From: JAAYJS01 sp964346185 | GTDB lineage: Bacteria > Bacillota > Clostridia > Eubacteriales > Eubacteriaceae | Assembly: GCA_964346185.1 (NCBI GenBank) | Contig: CAYFTR010000010.1 | Coordinates: forward strand, 1 to 49,594 | Direction of reading: 5' to 3' | DNA length: 49,594 nucleotides | Part shown: positions 40,766 through 49,385 of the stretch, one piece after another | Layout of the letters: the number at the start of each line of letters is the position of its first letter | Numbering within the stretch: position 1 is the stretch's first letter | Notes under the pieces: generated by a model | Told to the model about the DNA's origin: nothing | Seen by the model: only the letters and a program-made list of their open reading frames with translations | The model's database searches: none | Translations under genes and position numbers: made by a program

Positions 40766-41542
40766 ATTGTTTTGATAGGGTTTTAAGGCGTGTCGCACTT
40801 GTTTACAAAATTCCAAAGGCGGTTTCTTTTGCCAGTTTTTATTTGCCAATACCTCGAAGGACAATACCTCCATAGGTGTACGACCGATGTTTTGAAGAAC
40901 CTCTTTAAAGGGAATTTTCCCTTCTCCGGGAATCCAGTGGCGGTCTTTTATTAAATCGTTATCCGACAGGTGCAATGCCCGTACCTTTTGGGGATACTCT
41001 TTAATAATCCGACCTTTGCCCTCCTCCAACATATAGTCGTGGGAGGAGTCGTAACACATGGCAAAATAAGGTGAGTCGATTCGATCCAATAAATAACGCA
41101 ACAAAAATTGTCTGGATACATTTTCGACGGCTAAGTAGACTTCCTTTGTTTGTGCAACTTCGGTTAATGCTTTAAAAAAATCCAATCCGTTTTGCTTGGT
41201 ATAATCGCCTAATTTTATATCGCAGGTATGAACAACCAAAGCGGGAACGCCGTGCCTGTTGCAGGTTGCCAACATTTCATTAAAGGATTGCAGCAAATCG
41301 GCATTTTCTTTTAAGCTCTTTTCCCAAATGCGACTATAACCGATAAAAGGTGCATGGAAGTTGGTCACTTCCATACCTCTTTTTCGTACATAGTCGCAAA
41401 ATTTTTCTTTATCGTAGGCGTAGGGTGCCGCTTCGCTTTCCAAGGAAAGCATTACTTCATCAAACCCCGCCGCCGCAATGGTGTCGATCCGCTCTTCAAA
41501 GGGCATAAAGTAGCCGAACCAGGAAAACATGGAATATTTCAT
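40763..41542 (-). CDS. Xylose-isomerase-like TIM-barrel protein (sugar-phosphate isomerase/epimerase family)
   Basis: A 259-residue AP_endonuc_2 superfamily TIM barrel. Metal ligands are expected in VHTCDIK (His), AVENVSR (Glu), CYDSSHD (Asp/His) and LHLSDND (His/Asp), the pattern of sugar epimerases and isomerases. The substrate is not known. It is the last gene of the unit with mtnA (4-bp overlap) and mtnP, so a role on methylthioribulose-phosphate or deoxyribulose-phosphate is suggested by context only. Its stop lies in the terminator. Confidence 0.7.
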   Translation of the reverse strand: MKYSMFSWFGYFMPFEERIDTIAAAGFDEVMLSLESEAAPYAYDKEKFCDYVRKRGMEVTNFHAPFIGYSRIWEKSLKENADLLQSFNEMLATCNRHGVPALVVHTCDIKLGDYTKQNGLDFFKALTEVAQTKEVYLAVENVSRQFLLRYLLDRIDSPYFAMCYDSSHDYMLEEGKGRIIKEYPQKVRALHLSDNDLIKDRHWIPGEGKIPFKEVLQNIGRTPMEVLSFEVLANKNWQKKPPLEFCKQVRHALKPYQNN

Positions 41543-42576
41543 AAGCTCTCACCGAGTTTTACGATTGCCTCTTTGTAAGGCGGTTTTAAAATACCTTTCT
41601 CCGTGATGATGGCCGTTATCAACCGATGGTCGGTAACATCAAATGCCGGGTTACAAACTCCAACACCTTTCGGCGTTAAGCCGATATCTCCAATGTGGGT
41701 GACCTCTTCGGGGCGACGCTCTTCGATGACAATCCCCTCACCGTTTTTTAATTTGAAGTCGACAGTGGAGCTCGGTGCCGCCACATAAAAAGGTATGTTG
41801 TGGTAATTCGCCAATACCGCCAAAGAAAAAGTTCCGATTTTATTGGCAACATCGCCGTTTGCCGCAATTCGATCGGCACCGACCACCACACAATCCACCT
41901 TGCCCTGCTTCATCATCCAGCCGGCCATATTATCGGTGATAACCGTAACGGGAATGCCGTCGGCATGTAATTCGTAGGCGGTTAAGCGTGCCCCTTGTAA
42001 AAGAGGGCGGGTTTCGTCGGCATACACCTTTACGTTTTTACCCGCTTCCCATGCCGCTCGTACAACACCCAAGGCGGTGCCGTAGCCCGCCGTCGCCAAG
42101 GCACCGGCATTGCAATGGGTTAATATTTGAGCATTTTGCGGTATTAATGTGTTACCGTGTACGCCGATTGTGCGACACATCGCCAGGTCTTCTTTAAGGA
42201 CGGTATCGGCTTCCGCTTTAAGGCTTCGGGTCACCGCTTCGTTGGAAAGACCTTTTTGTTTTTGAACGCATTGTTCCATCCGTTCAATCGCCCAAAAAAG
42301 GTTAACGGCTGTCGGTCGTGCCGATGCGAGCTCACTTGCCGCTTTTTTCATGGCCCGCATAAAATCTTCCGGACTTAATTTTTTAAATTCCTCCGCCGCG
42401 AAGTACATGGCGTAGGCAGCCGTTACACCGATTGCAGGTGCTCCCCGTACAACCATATCCCGAATGGCTTGTGCGATCTCTCTGTAATCCCGATAGGAGC
42501 GATATATTTCCTCCCGAGGTAGCAACCTCTGGTCGATGAGTATCAGGCGACCGTCTTTATAATATACCGGGTGCAT
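41539..42576 (-). CDS. mtnA: S-methyl-5-thioribose-1-phosphate isomerase MtnA
   Basis: A 345-residue eIF2B-like isomerase with VRGAPAIGVTAAYA (about 43-56), the catalytic cysteine in LTHCNAGALATAGYGTALGV (about 160) and the aspartate in VVVGADRIAANGDVANKIGT (about 240). It converts methylthioribose-1-P (and 5-deoxyribose-1-P) to the ribulose-1-P form. It starts one base after mtnP and overlaps the TIM-barrel gene. The usual next enzymes, MtnB/MtnW or a class II aldolase, are absent from the cluster. Confidence 0.93.
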   Translation of the reverse strand: MHPVYYKDGRLILIDQRLLPREEIYRSYRDYREIAQAIRDMVVRGAPAIGVTAAYAMYFAAEEFKKLSPEDFMRAMKKAASELASARPTAVNLFWAIERMEQCVQKQKGLSNEAVTRSLKAEADTVLKEDLAMCRTIGVHGNTLIPQNAQILTHCNAGALATAGYGTALGVVRAAWEAGKNVKVYADETRPLLQGARLTAYELHADGIPVTVITDNMAGWMMKQGKVDCVVVGADRIAANGDVANKIGTFSLAVLANYHNIPFYVAAPSSTVDFKLKNGEGIVIEERRPEEVTHIGDIGLTPKGVGVCNPAFDVTDHRLITAIITEKGILKPPYKEAIVKLGESL

Positions 42577-42577
42577 A

Positions 42578-43336
42578 TTAAACCTCTATGGCGTCAATCA
42601 ATTTGAAGATGAGTTGTTTTACTTTTTCGGTATTGTCCGCCAAAACTCGCAGGACTTCCTCCCCGGTGACGGGTTCAATATCGTCGCGACCTTCCAAACC
42701 GGCGTCGTAATCGGTAATTAAAGCAATATTCACCACCGGTATGCCCTTTTCGATGCACAAATAGCCCTCCGGATACTGTGTCATATTAATGATATCCGCA
42801 CCTAAAATGTTAAACATGCGGCTTTCCGCCTTGGTGGAGAAACGGGGACCGTTGATAACGGCAACGGTTCCGCCGTCGTGCACGTTGATCCCCAAAGTTT
42901 TCGCCTCACTCAAGGCCAGTTGTCTTAAGTTTTCATCGTAGGGGTGGGCGGAGGATAAATGCTCCACTTTCGGACTTTCAAAAAAGGTGTCCTTTCTACC
43001 CGAAGTAAAGTTGATAAATTGATCCGTTACAACAAAATCCCCGGGTTTAAAGTCCGGTCGCAAAGATCCCACACAACAGGGGGATATTAATGCTTTGACG
43101 CCCAATTGATGCATGGCGTCAATATTGGCACGGTAATTAATCTCCGACGGATTAAGGCGATGATCTTGTCCGTGCCTGGGCAAAAAAGCCACCTGCTTAT
43201 TACCGATCGTCGCCAGGGATACATCCTCCGAGGGGGGACCGTAACGGGTGTCTATGCTGATCCTTTTAACATCCGGAATTAATTCATAAAAGCCCGATCC
43301 GCCGATGACACCGATTTCCGCTTTATAGTACAACAT
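42578..43336 (-). CDS. mtnP: 5'-methylthioadenosine phosphorylase-type nucleoside phosphorylase
   Basis: A trimeric PNP/MTAP-family enzyme of about 252 residues with IGVIGGSGFYEL at the start, FLPRHGQDHRLNPSEINYRAN, VAVINGPRFSTKAES, NMTQYPE and TDYDAG. Phosphorolysis of methylthioadenosine gives adenine and methylthioribose-1-P for the next gene, mtnA. Related enzymes act on methylthioinosine or 5'-deoxyadenosine, so the exact nucleoside is uncertain. I chose the start at 43336 for its AAGGA site; the ATG at 43363 overlaps the upstream gene. Confidence 0.85.
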   Translation of the reverse strand: MLYYKAEIGVIGGSGFYELIPDVKRISIDTRYGPPSEDVSLATIGNKQVAFLPRHGQDHRLNPSEINYRANIDAMHQLGVKALISPCCVGSLRPDFKPGDFVVTDQFINFTSGRKDTFFESPKVEHLSSAHPYDENLRQLALSEAKTLGINVHDGGTVAVINGPRFSTKAESRMFNILGADIINMTQYPEGYLCIEKGIPVVNIALITDYDAGLEGRDDIEPVTGEEVLRVLADNTEKVKQLIFKLIDAIEV

Positions 43337-43353
43337 TTTTATTTCCTTCTTTC

Positions 43354-44460
43354 TTATTTCCACTTGGATTGGATATCTTCTTCTTCCGCAACTTCTCTTT
43401 TAAAGCCCAACCATTTGTATTTGGTTTCTTCTTCGCTATCGTCCGCTTCTTCATCAGGTTGGAGAATTTCCTCCTCGGGTGTTGATTGGTGTTGTTCGTG
43501 CTTTTCCCCTTCCGATATCTCGATCTCTTCCGATGTTTTTTCTTCCGGTTGTTCTTTTATATCGGAAGACGCGTCTTCGTAATTTTCTGTACCGTCGGGT
43601 TCCGTGTTTTCGACGTGATCTTCCGGCTCACTCGGGCATTCCGCCGCTTCTTCCAGTTGCCGTTTCCAGGGCGTGTCGTCACTGTTTAACAATTCGCTTT
43701 TAAACCCGATCCATTGCGATTCGGTTTGACGGGAAATCTCTGATTCCGCCTTATCCCGATTTTTATTTTCCAAATTTTCAAGCCAGCTTTCGTTTCTTTT
43801 AATTTGCGGTTTATCGGCATTAACCGCCGCACGCCAGTCTTTTTTAGTATCGGGGAAATGTTCTTTTATAATTGCCATGTCCAGCGGCTCTTTCGTTAAC
43901 AGAGCCATCACACCGCATAACTTGTCGGGCAGGTGGCCTTCCTTCGGCCATTGCAAAAACATTCCGATTTCGAATTTCATAATGGAGTCCACATCCAACC
44001 CTAAGGATTCCAGAGAATACCTGAGAATTTCAGGATGACGACAAGCCCCCTCGCCGGTTTCTTTCGTACATGTTAAACCGTCGGATAATTCGCAAATAAC
44101 ACAATTACCGGGCATTAAAGCCACACTGCCCGGCACTTTTTGTTCTAAAGCCAACAAATCTTTAAATGCCGATACTTTTAATACTTTCATAGCGTTGACG
44201 GCATAGTCGCCCACTTTGGCAACGCCGATTGTTTTTTGCCGATCTTCTCTGGGAATGTGGTATTCTTTTCCGATGAGGTAGGCATAGTTGTAGTTGTTCA
44301 GCCATTCTTTTTCATCAAAATTATAATCCGGACAAGACCAATTTTTTTCGTAATTGGGACATTGGTAACAGAATTTACGTGTTCTGTCGAAGTTGTGGTA
44401 CTCCTCTATTAATTTTTTTATTTCTACCGGTCCGTCTGAAAAGCGATAGGTGTATTCCAT
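43354..44460 (-). CDS. DUF2284 metal-binding protein with long acidic repeat tail
   Basis: A 368-residue protein. The N-terminal half (about 1-185) is a cysteine-rich DUF2284-like domain with CYQCPNY...NWSCPDY, NCVICELSDGLTC and ACRHPEILRYSLESLGLDV, probably an iron-sulfur or other metal site. The C-terminal half (about 200-368) is acidic, low-complexity and probably disordered, and it carries short tryptophan motifs: SQWIGFKSEL and YKWLGFKREV, with a weaker NESWLENL. It heads a unit with mtnP (17-bp gap). Function is unknown; the tail motifs may bind a partner. Confidence 0.7.
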   Translation of the reverse strand: MEYTYRFSDGPVEIKKLIEEYHNFDRTRKFCYQCPNYEKNWSCPDYNFDEKEWLNNYNYAYLIGKEYHIPREDRQKTIGVAKVGDYAVNAMKVLKVSAFKDLLALEQKVPGSVALMPGNCVICELSDGLTCTKETGEGACRHPEILRYSLESLGLDVDSIMKFEIGMFLQWPKEGHLPDKLCGVMALLTKEPLDMAIIKEHFPDTKKDWRAAVNADKPQIKRNESWLENLENKNRDKAESEISRQTESQWIGFKSELLNSDDTPWKRQLEEAAECPSEPEDHVENTEPDGTENYEDASSDIKEQPEEKTSEEIEISEGEKHEQHQSTPEEEILQPDEEADDSEEETKYKWLGFKREVAEEEDIQSKWK

Positions 44461-44533
44461 ATTTTACCTCTTCAATTGTTGCGTTTTAATACGCTTAAAA
44501 TTTAAATTCGGAACAAGTCCGACTATTACTTAT

Positions 44534-44562
44534 ATTTTACCTTATGCAATCTTTTTCATCAA
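44534..44562 (-). promoter_or_regulatory. Promoter of the DUF2284-mtnP-mtnA unit
   Basis: On the minus strand, TTGATG (44557-44562), 17 bp and TAAAAT (44534-44539), 73 bp before the start codon. No SAM riboswitch is visible in the leader. Confidence 0.65.
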
Positions 44563-44712
44563 CCGAATGCGAATATTTTATAGGTGTATGACATTTTTAC
44601 CTCCGGGATTTTTTGTTCCCTTTGCCTTTTCTTATTTTATCTTTGTTTTCTGTTAATTTTTACATTTCTCGATTATAATATATCTACGAAGAGCTACGAA
44701 GGGAGTTTTTTA

Positions 44713-45405
44713 ATGGAATATTCAACGGAAATTAAAAACATGTGTCATGTTGCAAATAATGCCGATCACGGTTCCGCCCCCATTCCGGTAGAAGGAAACT
44801 GGGTAAAGGCGCGTGAAGTCAGCGACATCTCCGGCTTAACCCACGGTGTCGGCTGGTGTGCCCCGCAACAAGGTGCTTGCAAATTAACTTTAAACGTTAA
44901 AGAGGGTGTGATTCGAGAAGCCTTAATTGAAACCGTCGGTTGTTCCGGTATGACCCATTCCGCTTCTATGGCGGCGGAAATATTAACCGGAAAAACAATT
45001 TTAGAAGCCTTAAATACCGACCTGGTTTGTGATGCCATCAATACGGCAATGCGCGAACTCTTCTTGCAAATTGTTTACGGACGTACCCAAACCGCATTCT
45101 CGGAAAACGGCTTACCGGTCGGTGCCGGTTTGGAAGACTTGGGTAAAGGCCTCAGAAGCCAAATCGGTACAACCTACGGCAGTATGGAAAAAGGTCCCCG
45201 CTACCTCGAACTGGCGGAAGGCTATATTACAAAATTGGCTCTCAACGAAGAAGATGAAATTATCGGCTACTCTTTCGTTCACCTCGGTAAGATGATGGAA
45301 AGCATCGCCAAAGGTGTCGACGCCAACGAAGCTTTGGAAAAAGCCTCGGGGCAATACGGCCAGTTTGACCATGCCGCCAAATATATTGATCCGAGACAGG
45401 AATAG
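44713..45405 (+). CDS. NifU/IscU-like scaffold protein paired with GGGtGRT protein
   Basis: A 231-residue protein whose central region (about 40-110) resembles iron-sulfur scaffold NifU-N: GVGWCAPQQGACKLTL, then ETVGCSGMTHSASMAAEIL, with conserved cysteines. It then diverges into a helical C-terminal half. Proteins of this kind are annotated as iron-sulfur assembly scaffolds, but their role is untested. A longer frame from 44584 adds a hydrophobic leader with no ribosome site; AAGGGAG before 44713 sets the start. It lies 9 bp before the GGGtGRT gene, forming a two-gene operon. Confidence 0.8.
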   Translation: MEYSTEIKNMCHVANNADHGSAPIPVEGNWVKAREVSDISGLTHGVGWCAPQQGACKLTLNVKEGVIREALIETVGCSGMTHSASMAAEILTGKTILEALNTDLVCDAINTAMRELFLQIVYGRTQTAFSENGLPVGAGLEDLGKGLRSQIGTTYGSMEKGPRYLELAEGYITKLALNEEDEIIGYSFVHLGKMMESIAKGVDANEALEKASGQYGQFDHAAKYIDPRQE

Positions 45406-45414
45406 GAGGGTATC

Positions 45415-46413
45415 ATGGCTAATTTTGAAAGTTACGAAAGACGTATCGATAAAATAAACGAAGTTTTAAAGGCAAACGATATCGAAAGCTTGGAAGCGGC
45501 AAGAAAAATCTGCGAAGATAAGGGCATCGATGTCTTTGAAATTGTTAAAAGCATTCAACCCATTTGCTTTGAAAATGCCTGCTGGGCATACACTTTAGGT
45601 GCCGCCCTGGCAATTAAAAGAGGCATTACCAATGCCGCCGAAGCCGCATCCGTTATCGGTGAAGGGCTGCAAGCCTTTTGTATTCCAGGTTCCGTTGCGG
45701 AACAACGTAAGGTCGGCTTGGGTCACGGCAACTTGGGTGCCATGCTGCTCAGCGAAGAAACCGAATGCTTTTGCTTTTTGGCCGGTCACGAATCTTTCGC
45801 CGCCGCCGAAGGTGCCATCGGCATTGCTAAAAGTGCCAATAAGGTGCGTCAAAAGCCCTTACGGGTTATCTTAAACGGCTTAGGTAAAGATGCGGCCTTA
45901 ATTATCTCTCGTATTAACGGTTTTACCTATGTTAAAACCGATTACGACTACCATACCGGTCAATTACACATCGTATCGAAAAAAGCCTACTCCGATGGCG
46001 AAAGAGCCGCCGTTAATTGCTACGGCTCCAACGATGTTCAGGAAGGTGTTGCCATTATGCACCACGAAGGTGTTAATGTTTCGATTACGGGAAACTCCAC
46101 CAACCCGACCCGTTTCCAACATCCGGTTGCGGGCACTTATAAAAAGGAAGCCATCGAACAAGGCAAAAAATACTTTTCCGTTGCATCCGGCGGCGGTACG
46201 GGACGTACCCTACACCCGGACAACATGGCAGCCGGTCCCGCATCCTACGGTATGACCGACACCATGGGCAGAATGCACTCCGATGCACAATTTGCCGGTT
46301 CCTCTTCCGTACCCGCCCACGTTGAAATGATGGGACTGATCGGCATGGGTAACAACCCTATGGTCGGCGCCACCGTATCCGTAGCGGTTGCGATCGAGCA
46401 AGCAGGAAAATAA
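45415..46413 (+). CDS. GGGtGRT family protein, function unknown
   Basis: A 332-residue protein named for its signature GGGTGRTLHPDNMAAGPASYG near residue 263. Other marked segments are GITNAAEAASVIGEGLQAFC, LGHGNLGAMLL and the C-terminal MGNNPMVGATVSVAVA. It looks like a soluble enzyme with glycine-rich loops; no known cofactor motif can be named. The tight link with the NifU-like gene suggests a joint role, perhaps iron-sulfur or redox related (inference). GGAGG precedes ATG and a terminator follows. Confidence 0.85.
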   Translation: MANFESYERRIDKINEVLKANDIESLEAARKICEDKGIDVFEIVKSIQPICFENACWAYTLGAALAIKRGITNAAEAASVIGEGLQAFCIPGSVAEQRKVGLGHGNLGAMLLSEETECFCFLAGHESFAAAEGAIGIAKSANKVRQKPLRVILNGLGKDAALIISRINGFTYVKTDYDYHTGQLHIVSKKAYSDGERAAVNCYGSNDVQEGVAIMHHEGVNVSITGNSTNPTRFQHPVAGTYKKEAIEQGKKYFSVASGGGTGRTLHPDNMAAGPASYGMTDTMGRMHSDAQFAGSSSVPAHVEMMGLIGMGNNPMVGATVSVAVAIEQAGK

Positions 46414-46507
46414 AATAACGGATCATCAAAAACCGTTGTTCTTACAATGCTTTGTACATATCACTCAAATCATTACCGGTGAAATACAAATCAAATACGT
46501 CAATCAC

Positions 46508-46540
46508 ACAACAGCCGGACAATTGCCCGGCTGTTGCTCT
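46508..46540 (+). terminator. Terminator after the GGGtGRT operon
   Basis: Arms CAACAGCCGG (46508-46517) and CCGGCTGTTG (46527-46536) then CTCTTTAAT. Confidence 0.75.
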
Positions 46541-46579
46541 TTAATTTCAATTCTCCTTGCAAAATTCCGATTACTTTTT

Positions 46580-46840
46580 TTACTCATCTTTCATCAACCA
46601 CAATCCGATTTTACGATCCAAATTATTTTCAAAGGGTTCCTTGGGTGAAACACCGGGATAGGCAAGTACCCTGTAACCGAGTCCGATATAATGGACTGTA
46701 TTTCCGTCCTGACTGCTGATTTTTATCGTAAAGATCGGTCTTTTATTTTGCTCTACTCTGTTTCTGTCTACTTGATAACATAAAAACCCCGCTATAAATA
46801 TGATTATGATCAATACACTGATAACCTTTTTCTTCTTCAA
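46580..46840 (-). CDS. Small membrane-anchored hypothetical protein
   Basis: An 86-residue protein with a basic start (MKKKK) and one hydrophobic helix (about 6-23, VISVLIIIIFIAGFLC) that acts as an anchor or signal. A short outer domain follows, with TVHYIGLGYRVLAYPGVSPKEPF and KIGLWLMK, a pattern seen in small clostridial proteins of unknown function. A cysteine at the end of the hydrophobic stretch could be a lipobox, but FLC-Y is not a good one. GGAGGG precedes the ATG. Confidence 0.65.
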   Translation of the reverse strand: MKKKKVISVLIIIIFIAGFLCYQVDRNRVEQNKRPIFTIKISSQDGNTVHYIGLGYRVLAYPGVSPKEPFENNLDRKIGLWLMKDE

Positions 46841-46976
46841 GTAACCCTCCTTATTTTATTCATTTGTTTGAATGTTTCTTCTGACTTTTTATGATTTAAT
46901 TGCATCACAGATGAGCAATAAAATCAAACCGAATCTTAATAATATCCAAAGTCGGAGGCGGATCCTTCCTATCATC

Positions 46977-47004
46977 TTGACAAATCATTTAAAATCATTA
47001 AAAT
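46977..47004 (+). promoter_or_regulatory. Promoter of htpG
   Basis: TTGACA (46977-46982), 16 bp, TAAAAT (46999-47004), with the CIRCE element at the transcription start. Confidence 0.75.
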
Positions 47005-47008
47005 AATA

Positions 47009-47035
47009 TTAGCACTCTATTCTTTTGAGTGCTAA
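47009..47035 (+). promoter_or_regulatory. CIRCE operator (HrcA binding site)
   Basis: TTAGCACTC (47009-47017), 9-bp spacer, GAGTGCTAA (47027-47035): a perfect match to the HrcA operator. It overlaps the predicted start of the htpG transcript. Confidence 0.95.
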
Positions 47036-47052
47036 TCATATAGGAGGTACTT

Positions 47053-48924
47053 ATGGAAACAAAACAATTTAAAGCGGAATCTGTTCGTTTGCTCGACTTA
47101 ATGATCAACTCTATCTATACCAACCGCGAAATATTTTTGAGAGAACTCATCTCCAATGCTTCCGATGCGATCGATAAAATATATTATAAAGCACTTACCG
47201 ACGATCAAATTACCTTTGATAAAAGCAAATACATCATTCGTTTAGAAGCAGATAAAAACGCTCGCACCCTAACTGTATCCGATACCGGTATCGGCATGAC
47301 CTATGAGGAACTCGAAGAAAACTTGGGTACCATTGCAAAAAGCGGCTCTTATGAATTAAAAGAAACCATCGAAAAAAACGAAGAACACGACATCATCGGT
47401 CAATTCGGTGTCGGCTTTTATGCTTCTTTTATGGTTGCAAAAAAAGTAATTGTCGAATCCAAGGCTTTCGGTAGCGACAAAGCTTATCGCTGGTCTTCCG
47501 AGGGGTCGACCGGGTTTACCATCGAACCCTGCGAAAAAACCGAAGCGGGAACCGATATTACCCTGTTTTTAAAAGATAATACGGAAGAAGAAAGTTACGA
47601 CGAATTTTTAGAACCTTACCGACTGCAAAGCTTGGTCACCCATTACTCCAATTACATCGCCTATCCCATCAAAATGGAAATGGAAAAGACCCGCCTCAAA
47701 GAAGGTACGGAAAAGGAACCGGAATACGAAACCTACACGGAAGATACCGTTCTCAACTCCATGGTTCCCCTATGGCGTAAAAATAAAAACGAATTAACCG
47801 AAGAAGACTATCACAACTTTTATCACGAAAAGCACTTCGGTTTCGATGAACCTCTATTTTATACTCACCTCAGCGTTGAAGGGCTGTTAAGTTACAAGGC
47901 GATACTATACATCCCCTCTCAACCGCCCTACGATTTTTACACCAAAGACTTCCAAAAAGGTTTGGCTTTGTATGCCAACGGTGTACTCATCATGGAAAAA
48001 TGTGAAGAACTTCTGCCCGACTATTTTGCCTTTGTAAAAGGTGTTGTCGACTCGGAAGACTTATCCTTAAATATTTCCAGAGAAACCATTCAACACAACC
48101 GACAATTACGCATGATCGGCAATAAAATCGAACAGAAAATATCCGACGAATTGCATCATCTGCTTAAGAACGATCGTAAAAAATACGAAGAATTTTTTAA
48201 CGCCTTCGGTCGTCAGTTAAAATTCAGCGTTTACAACGATTACGGCATGCACAAAGATCAATTAAAAGATTTCTTATTATTTTACTCCGCTAAAAATGAA
48301 AAGCTGATCAGCTTTAAAGAATATTTGGAAACCATGCAAAGCGATCAAACAAACGTTTATTATGCAACGGGTGATACGGTTGAATTTATCGATAAACTGC
48401 CACAAGTTTCTATCATCAAAGACAAGGGCTACGATATTCTTTACTTAACCGAAGAAGTCGATGAGTTTGTTATGAAAGTATTGGGCGATTACGACGGAAA
48501 ATCCTTTAAATCCGTCTCCGACGAAACTTCGGAAGAAACGGAAGAAACCGTCAGTGCAGACGACCAAAAACTTTTGGACGCTATGAAAGAACACCTGGGT
48601 GATGCGGTTGTTAAAGTTAAAACTACCACCAAACTCAAGGAAGATCTCGTATATTTATCCACTGTCGGCGACATTTCCATTGATATGGAAAAAACCTTAA
48701 ATGCTATGCCCATTCCCCAAGAGGTTAAGGCAAATAAGGTGCTGGAAATTAATGGCAACCATCACGTTTACAACAAACTCAAAGAAGCCTTCGCCAAGGA
48801 CGATCCCTCCGATTTTCAATTGTATACGGAGATTCTCTATAACCAGGCTCGGATCATCTCCGGTCTTCAAATTGAGGATCCTTTAAAGTTTACCGCAAAT
48901 CTGACAAAATTAATGGCTAAGTAA
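47053..48924 (+). CDS. htpG: Chaperone protein HtpG (Hsp90)
   Basis: A 623-residue Hsp90 with the GHKL ATPase motifs NASDAIDK (about 35), DTGIGMT (about 80) and GQFGVGFYASFM (about 115-126), a middle domain with the catalytic-loop NISRETIQHNRQL (near 340), and a C-terminal dimerisation domain. It is an ATP-dependent cytosolic chaperone. AGGAGG sits 10 bp before ATG. A perfect CIRCE element puts it under HrcA, unlike Bacillus subtilis, where htpG is not HrcA-controlled. It is monocistronic. Confidence 0.95.
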   Translation: METKQFKAESVRLLDLMINSIYTNREIFLRELISNASDAIDKIYYKALTDDQITFDKSKYIIRLEADKNARTLTVSDTGIGMTYEELEENLGTIAKSGSYELKETIEKNEEHDIIGQFGVGFYASFMVAKKVIVESKAFGSDKAYRWSSEGSTGFTIEPCEKTEAGTDITLFLKDNTEEESYDEFLEPYRLQSLVTHYSNYIAYPIKMEMEKTRLKEGTEKEPEYETYTEDTVLNSMVPLWRKNKNELTEEDYHNFYHEKHFGFDEPLFYTHLSVEGLLSYKAILYIPSQPPYDFYTKDFQKGLALYANGVLIMEKCEELLPDYFAFVKGVVDSEDLSLNISRETIQHNRQLRMIGNKIEQKISDELHHLLKNDRKKYEEFFNAFGRQLKFSVYNDYGMHKDQLKDFLLFYSAKNEKLISFKEYLETMQSDQTNVYYATGDTVEFIDKLPQVSIIKDKGYDILYLTEEVDEFVMKVLGDYDGKSFKSVSDETSEETEETVSADDQKLLDAMKEHLGDAVVKVKTTTKLKEDLVYLSTVGDISIDMEKTLNAMPIPQEVKANKVLEINGNHHVYNKLKEAFAKDDPSDFQLYTEILYNQARIISGLQIEDPLKFTANLTKLMAK

Positions 48925-48959
48925 ATCCTCGCCCTTTAAAAAAATTTGTATCCGCACTA

Positions 48960-48992
48960 AAAAACGGTAGCGCATTATGCGCTACCGTTTTT
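48960..48992. terminator. Bidirectional terminator
   Basis: 14-bp arms AAAAACGGTAGCGC (48960-48973) and GCGCTACCGTTTTT (48979-48992) between htpG and the convergent gene at 48997. Confidence 0.88.
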
Positions 48993-48996
48993 ACAA

Positions 48997-49326
48997 TTAG
49001 TATCCTTGTTCAATAATATTGGCAATCAAACCTTTGCATTTACCACAATCTTCTCCCGTGCCCGCACCGGTTTTCTCTACAATTTCATCTAAATCTTTCA
49101 CACCCGATTGAACCAAATCCTGAATGGTTTTCATGCTGACATCCTTGCAACCGCAACATGTCGATAAAATATAGTCCAGAGTATCTTTACAGGATTCGCA
49201 CTCACCACAAATACCGAGGGATTTCTTTAAATCTTCAACGGTACGCGCGCCTTCAACCATCGCGCCCCTAACCGAACCATAGGCAACATTATTCGTTGTA
49301 CAAACAATTTCTATTTTTCTACCCAT
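48997..49326 (-). CDS. Tandem BFD-like [2Fe-2S]-binding protein
   Basis: A 109-residue cysteine-rich protein with two BFD-like halves: VCTTNNVAYG...GICGECESCKDTL (about 8-47) and CCGCKDVSM...EDCGKCKGLI (about 57-102). The second half keeps all four ligands (CXC then CXXC). The first has CTT in place of CXC, so its cluster may be lost or altered. BFD domains carry [2Fe-2S] clusters and act in iron release or electron transfer. The gene is monocistronic; GGTG precedes ATG and a promoter and tandem repeat lie upstream. Confidence 0.75.
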   Translation of the reverse strand: MGRKIEIVCTTNNVAYGSVRGAMVEGARTVEDLKKSLGICGECESCKDTLDYILSTCCGCKDVSMKTIQDLVQSGVKDLDEIVEKTGAGTGEDCGKCKGLIANIIEQGY

Positions 49327-49335
49327 TACTTCACC

Positions 49336-49367
49336 TCAATAATCATTCTTATCAATAATCATTCTTA
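49336..49367. repeat. Tandem 16-bp direct repeat in the 5' leader of the BFD-like gene
   Basis: TCAATAATCATTCTTA occurs twice without a gap (49336-49351 and 49352-49367). It lies within the transcribed leader, 10 to 41 bp before the start codon. The AT-rich ATNATCATT content loosely resembles Fur-type sites, but no full match is present. Confidence 0.7.
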
Positions 49368-49385
49368 GTATCAATATTATAGATG

